Translations under genes and position numbers: made by a program | Origin: Cricetomys ansorgei | Taxonomy: Eukaryota; Chordata; Mammalia; Rodentia; Nesomyidae | DNA length: 64,000 nt | Reading direction: 5' to 3' | Assembly: GCA_026225945.1 (NCBI GenBank) | Contig: JAMJFZ010002307.1 | Span: 7,820,001 to 7,884,000 of the forward strand | Shown: positions 1 to 11,729 of the stretch, piece after piece | Numbering within the stretch: the first letter of the stretch is position 1 | Layout: every line of letters starts with the position of its first letter | The notes under the pieces: model-generated | The model's database searches: none | Seen by the model: only the letters and a program-made list of their open reading frames with translations | Told to the model about the DNA's origin: nothing

Positions 1-450
1 ACAGCTGCCTCCCTGACTCTGTCTATAGAATTGTAGTTCATTTAGTGTAAGAATGAAGACTTTAAAATTTTGAAGTCTTTAATGATTGTGATTTACAAAT
101 TTTGAAAAGTCTTTAATAATTGTAAATGATCTCATTTCATTAATTGTTATTATCCTAATGTTAATTAGTATGTGATGTCAGATAAAACTGCAGACTGGTC
201 ATAGAATCCCTCATACCTGTGAGAGCAAGTATTGTATGTAGTAAAAAATTAGACCCGAAATTGTCAGGATGAGTTTATAAAGTTAAAGAAATACCTATAA
301 TCTTTCTCTTTCTATTATTAGTCATAGTTTTTTTTCCCCTTAAAATAGTGTATAATGGTACTACAAGTGGGACACATATCAGTAGTATTGAAAATCGTTA
401 ATCTCTAGATTGTAGTAATGAAGTAGCTTTAGCCACAAACTAGTAAACAG
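1..450. other. Unique AT-rich sequence, no feature seen
   Basis: This stretch has no convincing open frame, SINE, LTR or L1 signature on either strand. It looks like ordinary intronic or intergenic DNA. Confidence 0.5.
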
Positions 451-452
451 GG

Positions 453-690
453 TTGGGGTTGTGAGATGGCTCAGCACTTGCTGCCAAAACTGAAGACCTG
501 AGTTCAGTCTCAGGGACTTACATAGTGGAAAGAGAGTACAGACTTCTTCAAGTTGGCCCCTGATTGCCACATGCTTGTTGTGTCATATATGCACATGCTT
601 ACATGTATACATATACACTACACACACACAAAAACACACACACAATACATACGTAAATAATAGATAAATGTAATTAAAATATTACTTTTA
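453..690 (+). mobile_element. tRNA-derived rodent SINE (B2/B4-related), diverged
   Basis: The start matches the rodent tRNA-derived SINE head: 'gagatggctcagcacttgct', then a B-box-like 'gacctgagttcagtctca'. The body has the 'tggaaagagagtacagac' and 'caagttggcccctga' blocks of this SINE class. It ends in a CA-rich stretch and an A-rich tail (from about 618). Divergence suggests an old insertion. The exact subfamily is uncertain. Confidence 0.7.
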
Positions 691-1017
691 AAGTAGCAAA
701 ATCAAGATTGCTTGGGAAACTAACTGACAGGGTGAATAATGCAGGAGATAAGTTGGAGTATTCCATAATGCTGGTGAGTTAAGAAAGTGAAGGAAGTTTC
801 AAGAGTGCCCTTTAACTGGAAAAGGTTCTCACTGAATCATAAATGTAGCAACAGAAAATGAATTAAGCATATCAAATTTGTTTTAATACAAAAATTGATA
901 ATGACCAACACGTAATTAATTGTGTAACCCTTATTATTTTTAAAGACCTCTCATGCTTTCAGCTCTTTCCTTCTTTCTCTCGCTCTTTATCTTGATCTCT
1001 CTAGTCTAAATCTGTTT
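691..1017. other. Unique AT-rich sequence, no feature seen
   Basis: No repeat signature or gene signal was recognised. A pyrimidine-rich run sits near 957-1000 and may be a decayed tail of the minus-strand SINE that follows. Confidence 0.45.
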
Positions 1018-1110
1018 CCTGGGCTGGCCTTAAACTTCTGGCAAGCCTATTGCCTCAGGTTTCCAAGTGCTGAAATTACAAATATGAACCACCATACCAT
1101 ACCAGGGTCT
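1018..1110 (-). mobile_element. B1-like SINE fragment, minus strand
   Basis: On the plus strand the segment reads as reverse B1: 'cctgggctggccttaaactt', then 'ccaagtgctgaaattacaaa' and 'gaaccaccataccatacc'. These are the reverse complements of the B1 'aggccagcctgg', 'taatcccagcacttgg' and 'ggtggttc' blocks. Only about 90 bp is recognisable, so it is truncated or strongly diverged. Confidence 0.7.
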
Positions 1111-1269
1111 TGGGAACATAGCATGAAGGTCCTTGTGCCCGTAGATCTCCAGAGAAACCAGTAGTGCTAAGTACACAGGATTGTCTTTCCAATGAGGAAG
1201 ATGTAAGAAAAAACTGTTCCTCCATCCAGAAATTTGAGAGTAGGTGATTAATAGCCTGGTGACCTGCAT

Positions 1270-1800
1270 CATCTGTTGGGTCAGGCCATATCAGCTCCTA
1301 CAATCAGTACCAGAGGAGGCTGGCAATCTAAGTGGCCCTTACAGTCAGGAGTTCTGCAAGCTCCCACAACCGGGACAATACCTAATAGTCTAAATGACCA
1401 TTGTATCAGAGGTTCTCCCAACTCTCACAACCAAGAACAAAAGTGGCTAATAGCCCAAAATGACCTCTACACTCTAAATATGACCAAGCCCAAGCCAGAT
1501 CCCTCCTTAGGCCTTTAAATAGTCTAGGTAGTCTATCTTTAGAACCCATCTTCTTAGAAGAAATAACATCTATCCTGAGTTGAATTTCAATGCAATAACA
1601 CTCTCTTGTGCACCTGGTATTGTATTACACCATGAAATTTTTCCCAAATTGTACTAGGCTCAAATATGTTGAGAATAAACTGACTCATATCAGACTCCCT
1701 GAAGTCTTGATCCAAGTTGATGAAGTCAATCTGAACTGAGTTTTCATTCTTATCTCTTCATGTGGTTTTCTTCTCTGATGGACAGTCGCAGAGACCCTGT
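1270..1800 (+). mobile_element. Degenerate LTR-like segment (endogenous retrovirus type), uncertain
   Basis: The order of elements resembles an ERV LTR. An upstream half has two loosely repeated 'ctcccacaac'/'ctctcacaac' blocks near 1359 and 1423. A TATA-like 'cctttaaatagtc' follows near 1511. An AATAAA polyadenylation signal at about 1674 precedes a U5-like stretch ending near 1800. No gag, pol or env sequence is adjacent, so this would be a solo LTR. The family was not identified and the boundaries are approximate. Confidence 0.35.
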
Positions 1801-2574
1801 TACTAGGGCAAAGTTAAAATGTGAGATGAAGATGCTGACCCACAAGCAAGTAGGCACAAATGTTGATAGAAGTGGAGGAAAAGACAAGGTTCTCTGGATG
1901 TCAGCAAATATAAAGGGCTTAAGGTAGGGGTCACAGGACTGTAGAGAAAGGACAGTTTCACTGAAGTAGAACTAAAATGAACACACTGGACCATAACACT
2001 GTGCTAGAGGAATGTGGGCCTTGCCTCCTATTCCTTACTTTGGACATGGGTCTTGGATCTTAGAGGTTCTTGAAAATAAGCAAGGGGCCAGAGGAAGAGT
2101 TTGGTTTCCCTTTAAGAGAGGAAGCGAGACATGAGAAAGAAATAAAGAAACCAAAGCAAATTGTGTAGATTAAATCTCAACGGGAACACTGTGCTCTGTT
2201 GCCATCTGCATTTGAGATCTGCCATCTTTGTGCTTTCAGGAGATACAGAGTAGGAAGCGATTGTCAGTCAGTTTAGGGCAAATCTTTAAATCATATTGAA
2301 AATTGTATGTAAATATTTTTAAAATTTTTTTTCTTTTAGTGATAAAATTGATTTGTCCCTAGTAAAAATCTCATGAGTTCAAATTTTTTTTTTCTTCTAA
2401 AATGTGATTCCCTCCTTACAAAGGATAATGTCTCTTCATCATAAACCTCCAATAATAGATTGTCCCCTGTGTTTTGAGCTGACTAGAATGACAGTAAGCA
2501 TTTCACAGACTCCTGGTGCGAAATTACTGCTTTGCTTACTTTTTGTGGATGCTTTATGATTTATTTTATTTTTA
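1801..2574. other. Unique sequence, no feature seen
   Basis: No gene signal or repeat signature was recognised. Short poly-T runs occur near 2320-2390. Confidence 0.45.
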
Positions 2575-2735
2575 TTTTTTGACTTCTTGAGACAAGGTCT
2601 CATTCTGTGGTCCAGGATGGCCTTGAAATCACAGTGTAGCCCATGTTAACCTTGAACTTGTCAATTGTCTTGACTCAGTTGTCAGCCTCCCATATGCTGC
2701 TTTTAGAAGCCTGAACCACCTTGTCTAGCTCTTAT
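2575..2735 (-). mobile_element. B1/ID-B1-type SINE, minus strand, diverged
   Basis: The left end is the SINE 3' end in reverse: 'gacttcttgagacaaggtct' mirrors the B1 'agaccctgtctc' tail. The right end, 'gcctgaaccaccttgtctag', is the reverse of the B1 head ('gccgggcatggtggctcacgc'). The middle carries the B1 'ggccttgaa' block. Several substitutions and a small internal expansion mark it as old. Confidence 0.75.
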
Positions 2736-3228
2736 TATACCACTTTAATGGTTTCATTTACATGAGCCATAGATGAAATATTTAAATATTTTATTGGAAA
2801 ATAACAATATCCCTCGAGCCCAATTCAAAGTTACTCTCGAGCCTGTGTACAGTTCTCACACATAAGCAATATTTCATTGGCGTCTGTTCTACAGTAACAG
2901 GAGTTAACAGAAATGAGAGCAGTGGGGTCAGGAAAGTCACCTTCACTCTCACTCAGAGGCGAATGACTTGCTCTAAATGAATGGCCTATGATTCAGATTC
3001 ATTATTGATGTAGAGATAGTATAACAACCTTACATTAGGGCAGTCAGTTTTATACAATGTAACTTGTCAGTGTGTGGCAAAAGCTCCTGTCATATTATAC
3101 TTGCTGATCTACCATATTCTCTAAATGTAAGTGCTTCTGCTTTGCCTTTTTAAGATAGTTCCCTAATTTTATATACTTTCCATAAAATACAAAAGATATA
3201 TATGTGTGTTTGAATGCATGCATATGAG

Positions 3229-3247
3229 TGTGTGTGTGTGTGTGTGT
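3229..3247. repeat. (TG)n microsatellite
   Basis: About nine to ten uninterrupted TG units lie in a longer purine-pyrimidine alternating stretch (about 3203-3270). Confidence 0.9.
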
Positions 3248-3472
3248 ACGTGCACACATGTCTGAGCATACACAAACATGTGCTCTATTTATTGTTGTTT
3301 CCATCTGGCTATAGCATCACTGTTAAATATTAATATGGAATTATTAATATTGGAAAATTTTCCATGCTTGTTAAAGGTTCTCCTCACTGGTACATATATT
3401 TGTCTGTGGATGGAAAATATTTCTATGCTATTCTTATTCCTTAATATGCATCTGAAATCAAAGTGACAAAAA

Positions 3473-3576
3473 TCTTATAAATTAAATCTATCTTTATAAC
3501 TTTACCTTATAAATTAAACCTAACTGAGTGTACCTTATCTTATAAATTATCTTATAAATTAAACTAATTGAGTGTG
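3473..3576. repeat. Imperfect tandem repeat of 'cttataaatta'
   Basis: The motif 'cttataaatta' appears four times in about 100 bp. Two copies are followed by similar tails ('aacctaactgagtgtac' and 'aactaattgagtgtgt'). This indicates a local partial tandem duplication in AT-rich DNA. Confidence 0.75.
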
Positions 3577-4260
3577 TAGCATCTTCCCAGGACCCAGTGT
3601 GAGGAGCACTGTGTGGCCATGTAGAACTTGTGGAAACGGAACATCTCGCTGCTCAGTCCACAAGCACAAGATGGGGGAAGAAGATTGTCACAACTTACAG
3701 CCTTGATCACTGTTCTAGTAGCTAGACGTGTTCATGATGCTTCACCAAATAATCCTAAATTCAAAATGCTAATATTCTTTTATAATCAATCAGTTAAAAA
3801 TCAAAGAAAAAATAATGACAGATTTAGTGCCAGGAACAAAGATCTTAGAAAACTCTAAGAAGGTGACCACAGCAAGAATCAGCCATAGTGTGGATATATT
3901 GGTCATTTTACTATTTTTAGAAAGAATTTTATTTTACCAATGATTTATACTACAGATAATTCCTTTGTCTTCCTAATGAATTAGAATAAACTTTGAATGA
4001 AAGATCACAAGGGAGCAGCTTAGCAAAATCATAAAACAACCTGCAAGGGCTAATTTCCTGTCATTATCTATAGATGTGACAGTATTTCTTTAGAATGTCA
4101 CATGTCTATTACTGTGACTCAATTCATCAAAAATCTTTTCGTGAAAAAGTGAGAATCCATTTATAGTTCAGCATCACCGGCTGCAAGGACTCACAAGTAT
4201 GTGTCAATCCACTTTATACCATATGCTACGTCAAAGCACATAAGATAGAAATGGAAGAAA

Positions 4261-4281
4261 CACCACACACACACACACACC
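4261..4281. repeat. (CA)n microsatellite, short
   Basis: About ten CA units stand in unique flanking sequence. Confidence 0.85.
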
Positions 4282-4975
4282 ATTGGCTGACACTTACTTG
4301 ATCATCTGAAGGCACTGTAGGCCTGAAAAACTGGTAGGCAGATGGTTTAAATTTGTCGCTGCCTCACTGGGAAGGGTAAAACAATTCTGGTCAGTTCTTT
4401 CCACCTGTTGTCCTGCTGACTGTGGCCTCCTTCAGTGGCAACCCCCAAACCATTCTTGTCTGATTTTTATGACTAAAAATCACATTAATGCAAAATTCAC
4501 ATTATCAGTGATTGCCAGGCATTCAGTTTGAAACTTCTAGGAAGGTTCAATGTAAATGGGATTGTAAATGGGAATGTAAATGAAGATTAAGTTCAGAAAA
4601 AGGCCCATCTTGGCAAGGGAAAATGGTATCCTTTTTAGTTACCTAGAGTAGGCTTATCTGGTCAAAATAATTAACGGGACAAGAACAGCAATAAAGGTGA
4701 AGCCCAGAACTCAGAAATAAATTGAGTTATGGCTAGTGACAAGAAAAAAGATTAAGGTTGTTCTCATTTCCTATTATTTTTATGCTTATAATGCTGTAGA
4801 CCTGTTCTATCTGAAGCTAGGCAAACAATGAGAAAAGCCAGAATAAGTTAAAAAATAATATAGGTAATTGATGGAGAAAACACTCATCCACAGTGGATGA
4901 ATAATTAGACAAAATGCCATCATGTATTCATAAATACTCTTCAAGGAATGAAGTTATTGTTAAGAGTACATTGCC

Positions 4976-5115
4976 TGCCAGGCTTCATGGCTCAGCATGT
5001 GATCCTAATACTTGGAAAGCAGAGAAAATAGATAATGTAATTTTCAGGCAAGCCTGGTCTACAGCATGTTCAAAGACAGTCAGACTTGAATAGTGATACT
5101 ATGTCTCAAAACAAA

Positions 5116-5118
<3 letters not shown>
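4976..5118 (+). mobile_element. Old B1-like SINE
   Basis: The head 'gccaggcttcatggctcagc' corresponds to the B1 'gccgggcgtggtggcgcacgc' block. It is followed by 'cctaatacttggaaagcaga', 'aagcctggtctacagcatgt' and 'actatgtctcaaaac', the remaining B1 landmarks in order. A long (CA)n run directly after it probably grew from its A-rich tail. Confidence 0.75.

Positions 5119-5161
<43 letters not shown>
5119..5161. repeat. (CA)n microsatellite
   Basis: About twenty nearly pure CA units begin at the 3' end of the preceding SINE. This is a common origin for rodent CA repeats. Confidence 0.9.
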
Positions 5162-5165
<4 letters not shown>

Positions 5166-5613
5166 CCCACCCATGAACATGTACACACAGGTAGTGTACA
5201 TGCACAACAACATAAATGCACACACAGACACATATGTCTATATACACAGAGAAAAAAAATGTTAGAAAGAAAAATACTTGATTAAATAAAGAGTATAAAA
5301 CATTAGTTATATATTCTTCAAAAATTAAGAAACAATGACTTTTATTAAATATGGTATAAAATAAAATACAAAATAGGAATGAAATGAAAAATTAAATTAT
5401 AAAGGAAATTGAATAAGAAAAAGATATCAAGTGGAGTGTAATGAGATAATAATCAAAAACTGAAAATATAATCTTGGACTTAAAATATTTTATAAAACAT
5501 GGATATGAGCTTTATCATAAAATTTAGAAGATTAGCACAGTAGAAAAGGGAGAGGTTATGGCAATGGATAAGACATAATGCTAAAATGTTAATGGAGAAA
5601 AGAAGACTTCAAA
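5162..5613. other. AT-rich unique sequence, no feature seen
   Basis: Very A-rich sequence with no gene or repeat signature beyond scattered CA dinucleotides at its start. Confidence 0.45.
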
Positions 5614-5765
5614 GCCGGGAGAAGGTGCTGCATGCCTTTAATCCCAGCATTTTGGAGGCAGAGGCAGCTGGATCTCTTTGAGTTCAAGGCCAGACTGGTC
5701 TACAGAGTAAACTCCAGGACAGCCAGAGTTATAACAGAGAAACCCTGTCTTGAAAAAAAAAGAAA
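5614..5765 (+). mobile_element. B1 SINE, nearly full length
   Basis: All B1 landmarks are present in order: 'gccgggagaaggtgctgcat', 'gcctttaatcccagcatttt', 'gaggcagaggcagctggatc', 'gagttcaaggccagactggt' and 'gagaaaccctgtcttgaaaa'. B1 derives from 7SL RNA and is copied by L1 machinery. Matching 'acttcaaa' repeats at 5606-5613 and 5766-5773 flank it as a target-site duplication. It is the best preserved SINE in the first 10 kb. Confidence 0.95.
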
Positions 5766-5773
5766 ACTTCAAA

Positions 5774-6234
5774 AAGTAAATACTAAAATATAGAGATGGC
5801 TAAGAGTGCAGATAATGGAGACAGTCTACATATGTACCTTATCTCCACTCATAAATATGGTGCATACACACTTATAAAAAAGACAAATATCTGAATCACT
5901 TTAGTGTATGAAGGAAAGGGAAGAGAAAAGTCAGTCTGTGCTCAACTTTATTGCTTTATCGTTAGGAAAGTTTCACAGTTCTGCATGTTATATGTTTTAT
6001 GACAAGCATTGTTTGCTTATCGTACATTAGAGAATTTTTTTAAAATTTCACGTAAACAAGTACTCGGAAATGTTTGTACTTTTCTAATGAGAAAAGTGTA
6101 TCAGTAAACAAAATGTTAATCAAAGCAACAATTCAGGAACACGAAACTAGGAGCAGTTATTTCAAAATCAGTTGATACTATCTTAGTTTAAAATATTATT
6201 ACTGTTATTTTAAAGACAATAATTAAAACAATAT
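5774..6234. other. Unique AT-rich sequence, no feature seen
   Basis: No repeat or gene signature was recognised on either strand. Confidence 0.45.
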
Positions 6235-6495
6235 TTCAGGGATGAAGAAGATTAGTCAGTGGGTCAATGCATGAGAACCTGAGTTTTGGAACTTTAGCAT
6301 CCATGTAAAAGTGTGTACCCGTGTCCTCAGCATTGGGAAGGCAGAGACAAGTAGAGAGCCAGTGCTCACTGGCAAGATAGTCTAGATAAAGCTGTGAGCT
6401 CCAGGTACAGTGAGAGACCTTGGCTCAAAAACAAGGAGAGAAATGATAGAAGACATCTGATATCAACCTCTAGACACACACACACGCACACTCTC
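6235..6495 (+). mobile_element. B4-family composite SINE
   Basis: The tRNA-like head ('cagtgggtcaatgcatgaga', 'acctgagttttggaacttta') is followed by a B1-like middle ('gtcctcagcattgggaaggc', 'agagacaagtagagagccag'). Next come 'gtgagctccaggtacagtga' and 'gagaccttggctcaaaaaca', and a tail 'atcaacctctagacacacac'. This order is typical of long rodent composite SINEs. Many substitutions indicate age. Confidence 0.8.
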
Positions 6496-7759
6496 AGATT
6501 AACAAGTTAGATGAAAGATCTGATATTATTTCAACTAAAGTTCAAATTCATGAAAAAATTTCGATTTTATAATCAGAAAGGGGAAATACTGCTGCTGCTA
6601 TTTTATCATTTAGTAAAATAAAAGATTCACACACACATATCTGTATATATATGCAAATATTTATATATGTTTATATAATTTGCAAATATTATGGAGACAG
6701 TGGTTGAGGAAAATAGCATGTATTATTTTCAGGAACAGAAATCCGAATGAAACAAGGCTTCTCTGTGGTATCGATCACAACAGCCCTTAATTAGTAGTTG
6801 ACCTAATTCAGGATAGATTTGTTCTTTGTTCTACCTGGAGAGAATAGATACTTTTTCTTGTCTCCTCAGGAAAAGTCACACAACAGTGACTGTTATAGCC
6901 AAGGATTTTTTCCGGCATGGTGACAAAATTCTCAAAACTGGTAAAGGTGTTAACGAATGATTTTAGAATGGTGTATTTGAACCAGAAAAGGAGGGAATTT
7001 TTTTTTATATCAATTGAGAGATTTCCATTAACTGAATATAATGAGTTTTAAAATAGAATTCAGGGGTGGGTAATTACCTGGAATAATTCCCATGCTCTTC
7101 TATAAAATCTATGTAAAGTTGAGACAAAGATTAAAATCCTCCTGATAACATTTACTTCGGCTCTGTGCAACTGCAAGCTACCCTGAAAGCCCAAAGTGGG
7201 GTAATGGCTAGTGTAGAACTCAGGAATGGGTTCAACCACAGACCAAGCTGTCTGAGTATAAACCAAAGAAAGTTTTGTCATTGAATTCTTTAGGAATCGT
7301 CTCTTTGTAGAGTGACTCTAGTTCGTATGTGGAACAAGTGGAACAAATGGAAGCCCTCGTATGTGCACACAGCAACAAGGTAACTAAAGGGTTCTTAAAG
7401 GCTACTTCACTCCTGTGAGATGGGAATGTCATTGTGTAGATTCTGTGGCAGACAGTTGTCAAGTTAATTGATATTTGGATATTAGATCATAGGAGATATA
7501 TGTGTGAATTAGGGCAGGGATGTCTAACCTTCAAAACTACTTTTATCGCCAGGAAGAAGTAAAGTCATAGTCCTAGTTTCTGCAGAATATATGTTAAAGT
7601 TTCAGACGTAACTATGATAGGGAATGTATGTTCCTACCCATCAGAAGAGAAGTAATGATGGAAAAACAGCAATAAAACAAGTCAGTCAAACTGGAAGAAT
7701 TATCTAATGTGAGCGCGCATATAGAAAACGAGTGTACTGCTCTCATGTCTTCTTGTTTA

Positions 7760-7925
7760 TATCTTAATTTAATTAAAGTAGAATATTTTATTAATATATT
7801 AATAAATGTATTAATTACTGATTAATATATAATTTATGCAATAGATTTATTAATTATATAATATGTAACTTTAATATAATATGTAGTTTAGAATTTATAT
7901 GTATTACTAATACATATAGAGAGAA
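7760..7925. repeat. AT-rich low-complexity tract
   Basis: The sequence is almost entirely A and T, dominated by 'ttaatata' and 'tattaatt' words. It holds several short inverted repeats but no regular unit. Confidence 0.8.
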
Positions 7926-9134
7926 AATAGTAATATACATGGCACAATTAGATAAATGTAAATCAACTACATGCAGCATGTAAAATCTACAGATTACTAA
8001 ATTTGTATTTGTAGAAAGGAATTAACACAAAAGTCAGTCAAGAAAAGAAAAGCTTAAAAATTTCTTAAAGTTCGAAATACAGAAAGATAGTCTAGGTAAT
8101 TAGTAACATAAGCCATGGCAGTAAGCTGTATGGTTACATTTAAAATAGAGAAGGGGCTACCTCAAAACAAGCAAAATTCAGAAGGGAATACTATTTGCCA
8201 TGTAGGTACTTCAGGTGTGTGCCTAAAAATAACATTCTCAAAATTTACATGACAACCGTTTGTTACACTATGAGAATCTGATAGATCCATCTTCTTAGTG
8301 CAAGTGTTAAATCTAAGCCTCACATCTATAGATAGAGGAGAAAAAATGTCATTAGTCATAGAGAAAATTTGAACAAGTTTAGTTCACGAGTCTGATGTAA
8401 TGACCATGTGTAGATATTGTATCAAATAATTAAAAATTATACTTTGTTTCCCAAGGACAAGTGTTATGTATAGTATCTGAATGTTCATTTGGCTGCTATT
8501 AAAATAATTCAAAATCAGTATACAGGTTATTCTCACTAAATCTGGTGTAGTCAAAAATAAATAAGAAAATTTATATGTTCTTAAACGCCACAAAGATTAC
8601 TTTACCTAAGACACAATTCTACATTTGACAAGTCATCCCCAAGTGAGCGGTGTACATATGCCATATATTAGGGTTAGTTTTAAGGAATGGGGTCTATCTT
8701 CCTTCTCCTTTCAATCCCAAGCATCTGAAAAGCAATTGTTTGCTATGACAGACGATTGTGGGGTGTAACTAGGATACATATTAGTTCATTCTTGTCCTCG
8801 GGGGTTTTCTAGCAAAGAAATAGGCAGACAAGATATAGCAAGATCCCAGCTGGAGTGACAGACAGAAGCTAGAGTGGCTGCTCTTCTCCTCATGACCTAC
8901 TGCCAGTTTGGAACCCATATGTTAGTCAAGAGGACACTCCTCCTATTGAACAATAAGTTCTCTTTGCAGTATCGTTGGGGTGCACCAGAGTGGAAAGCAT
9001 GAATATGAAGGAAAATCTATGTTGAGTCCTGGCAGATGGGACTCAGTATAGATCATCAGTCTGAGGAATGCAGAACTAAGAGCGTATAGGAGACAGTACA
9101 AATAATATCAATGGAATCAAAGGGCATATCAGAC

Positions 9135-9245
9135 TGAGAGGAGGAGCAGTAAGAGGAGAAAGAAAGGGAGCAATGTAAGGAGATCAAGAGATAGAGGAGC
9201 AGAGGGGCAGGGACAGAGGAAGGGGGAGAAAGAAGGGAGGAATCA
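9135..9245. repeat. Purine-rich (GA) tract
   Basis: The plus strand is about 85-90 percent purine over roughly 110 bp, with irregular 'gaggag' and 'agggag' words rather than a fixed unit. Confidence 0.75.
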
Positions 9246-10123
9246 GCTTTTCAGATTAGGAAGAATTATACACCAGATCTCCATTGCAAAATACGGCAGA
9301 AACTCTGCACAACATAATTCAACACTTTGAAACAGCAACACATTTGTAGCACCTTATCTTCCTGTGTGTATGAAACAGGAAGTATTTCATTTGAACGGCT
9401 TACCTGAAGCAGATCTCTCCCTGAAACTGCACATGATTTCACTTCTCTTCAGGACTCATGGGAGCAAACACAGATCTATCTCACATGCTCCTGACTCCTC
9501 TGCTGGTAACTATTATCCCTGTCTGACTGGTTTGGCTTGTTTAAGAATCTAGTTTTCATCACCCTCAGGGTCATATGGAAAAGAAGTGTTTGTGCTGACA
9601 TGACCTATACAAGATCGAAACCACAACCCTAACAATGAGTTAGCTTCTGTGTGCTATAAAGAATTTATGCCAAAAGACTCTGAATAGGAGTACACAGAGA
9701 AAAGTTTCTGAAAATATATGTGTAAGGTACATTATGTCTCAAATCATGTTTGCTCATGTCAGCATACAAAGAAAAGGATTCAGCAGACTCTACCGCTGGC
9801 AGCTGAAGTAAGCCTGTGACTCAGTATGTTCATTTTTAAGTTTAGAAAATGATAAACATTGCTTTTTCCACCTCAGAACTTGTAGTAAATTTACAAAGAA
9901 ACAACCCCCTAATGAAAACATTTCACTGACCTCAAGGAAATAAACCAGTCATATTCGTTGTTGACTTTGAGCCGTGCGTGGAAACTCTGAGGCAACTCAA
10001 GCCATTAAGTACTTGGCTCCACATAATGGGGCCTCAGCCAAATGCGTGAACTAGGCCATAGGATGGCTTCTGTCGTTTGTTTCTCTTTTTGCCTTATTTT
10101 TAGCTTTAGTTTCTCCTCAAATC

Positions 10124-10141
10124 ATTTTTTTTTTTTTTTTA
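10124..10141. repeat. Poly-T run
   Basis: About seventeen consecutive T residues. No recognisable SINE or pseudogene body follows on the right, so the source of this run is unclear. Confidence 0.8.
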
Positions 10142-10324
10142 GGTCAAGTGTAGAGAATAGAAATTTCAGAATTATTTTCACTTTAAACGCTTGATCTACA
10201 ATGTTTAAGTTTCAAAATTGCTCATCCCTCATGCATACCTCCTTTTATATATAGATAGGCAAGTTAGCGTTCTGTTAATATAACAAAATATGGAGGCAAA
10301 TCATGTTTTAAAGAGGTAATGCTT

Positions 10325-10630
10325 TGCTTGTTTCAGTGTCTCAGAGGTTTTATTTAGTATGTTAGTTCTTGGAGCCATTGTGTTGGGCCTGTAGTACACA
10401 GCACATCACGATTGTGGTCTCGTCCCTCTTCAGGCAGCTGAGCAACAGCAGCAGCAGGAGAGAGAAGCAGGGGAGGGGGAGAGAGAGATAAAGGGAAAGA
10501 GTGAGAGAGAGTGATGGGAAGAGAGAACTGAGCCCAATATCCTCTTGAAGAGAACTTCCTACAGAATGGTAGCTAGCTCAACCCTGAGAAGGTGGAACAC
10601 AATGAGAAACACCAACACACTTTATGTTTT
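10325..10630 (-). mobile_element. MaLR-type LTR-like segment, minus strand, diverged
   Basis: Read on the minus strand, the segment has a CT-rich central block (plus-strand 'gagagagaagcaggggaggg', then GA-rich to about 10530). It then reads 'actaaataaaacctctgaga' near its end, which resembles the polyadenylation region of rodent MaLR LTRs. The block 'cccaatatcctcttgaagag' on the plus strand also fits reversed MaLR-type sequence. The family and exact ends are uncertain. Confidence 0.45.
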
Positions 10631-10684
10631 GGTGATATTCTAGATGTCCATTCTTTCTATTTGTCTTTCTCTTTCTGATACTTT

Positions 10685-10756
10685 TTTAGTGCTGGGATTG
10701 AATCCAGAGGCTTGCATACGCCAGGGAAGTGTTCAGTTTTGAGCTCCATTCAGAGA
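10685..10756 (-). mobile_element. ID-type SINE fragment, minus strand
   Basis: 'agtgctgggattgaatccag' followed by 'aggcttgcatacgccaggga' and 'tgagctcc' is the reverse complement of the ID element head ('gggttcaatccccagc', 'gcttgcctagcaagcgc', 'agctcagtggtagagc'). Only the tRNA-derived part is visible. Confidence 0.7.
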
Positions 10757-11153
10757 ATTCGACAGAAGCAAAGGGATTTAAGAGGATTTTACTTGTAGCA
10801 TTTGTTCTTCAAGCAAGCTAAATGCATAAAAATCTCTGTGAGTTTTTTCTTTTAAAAAGGGCATTATTATAAAAAATATACCCTGAAAACTGAAAATGTT
10901 TGTACCTGAAAATCTCTTATCCCATGTTAAAGTAAGACTGCATTTACAGTTTATGGGACTTATAGGCTTAATAGCCAGGAGCAATCTAACCTTGGTAAAA
11001 CTGGCAGTTTACTGTTAGAACAGTCTGATAGTAACCATTCGTCAGCAGGAAAGGAAACAACACTAACATTGTACTGTATTTCCTGTGGATGTATGCCCTT
11101 CAATGTCATAAATGTCCTTGCTTAACATGTGTTCTTAACTATTTAAGTAGCCA

Positions 11154-11245
11154 ATATTGCTACTGCATAGTTCCAGTGGGGTCAATTTAGGACCTGGGGA
11201 GTTCATCTCCACTGTGCTATGCTCCAGCTTGGAACGCACGACTTC
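11154..11245. repeat. Copy A of a two-copy local repeat
   Basis: This segment begins 'atattgctactgcatagttc' and contains 'cctggggagttcatctcc'. It aligns without gaps to 12876-12967, with about 13 differences in 92 positions (about 86 percent identity). The upstream flanks are weakly similar too. I do not recognise it as a named repeat. It could be a local duplication or two copies of an unfamiliar interspersed family. Confidence 0.75.
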
Positions 11246-11275
11246 ATTGTTAATTTTTTTGTTAATTATTGTTAA

Positions 11276-11302
11276 TTTATTGTTAATAAAATTAACAATA
11301 AA
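11276..11302. repeat. Perfect 12-bp inverted repeat with 3-bp loop
   Basis: 'tttattgttaat' at 11276-11287 and its exact reverse complement 'attaacaataaa' at 11291-11302 are separated by 'aaa'. Neighbouring sequence has further 'gttaatt' copies, so local slippage with inversion is a simple explanation. Confidence 0.85.
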
Positions 11303-11481
11303 ATCAAGTGGTAGGTATGTTATTTCTGTAATTTATCCTTTCATGACTTGTCCAGTACATAAAGTTAAATGATGTTGTTTCTTGCAACTGGAATTAGTCC
11401 ATTCGGGTTTAAGACAAAACATTTATGACAAAAACAATTACATTGTAGCACTGAGATTGTATACTAAAGACAAAGGCCATG

Positions 11482-11725
11482 ATGTGTGTGCACGCGTGTG
11501 TGTGTGCGTGTGTGTGTGTGTTGTAGTTTTACTTCTGTGGGAATGTGGGAATGTGCTATGTCCCATGTGTGGATTTCAGAGGACAACCATCAGACATGAG
11601 CTCTCACCTTTCAACCATGTTTTGAGATAGGGCCTTTTCATTACTGTATAAGACAAGCTATCTGCTTCATAAGCTTCATAATTCTTCTGCCTCTGCCTCC
11701 CACAGGTGCATGCTGGGATTAAAAG
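11482..11725 (-). mobile_element. Composite SINE (B4-type), minus strand, starting in a (TG)n tail
   Basis: The left end is a (TG)n run (11484-11522), the reversed tail. It is followed by 'atttcagaggacaaccatca' and 'gagctctcacctttcaacca', the reversed tRNA-SINE blocks. The right part has 'tctgcctctgcctcccacag' and 'catgctgggattaaaagg', the reverse of a B1-like middle. The reversed tRNA-like head was not recognised further right. Confidence 0.65.
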
Positions 11726-11729
11726 GGTT

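Larger units (their letters stand above)
2740..4975. other. Unique AT-rich stretch with small simple repeats
   Basis: No coding signal was recognised over about 2.2 kb. Three simple repeats are present: a (TG)n run at 3229-3247, a tandem 'cttataaatta' motif at 3473-3576, and a short (CA)n run at 4261-4281. Near 4556-4592 a 'tgtaaatgg'-type motif occurs three times in a row. Confidence 0.5.
6500..10320. other. Long unique AT-rich stretch
   Basis: About 3.8 kb shows no convincing exon, SINE or L1. A very AT-rich tract lies at 7760-7925 and a purine-rich tract at 9135-9245. The short open frames here have ordinary chance lengths and no recognisable motif. Confidence 0.45.
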
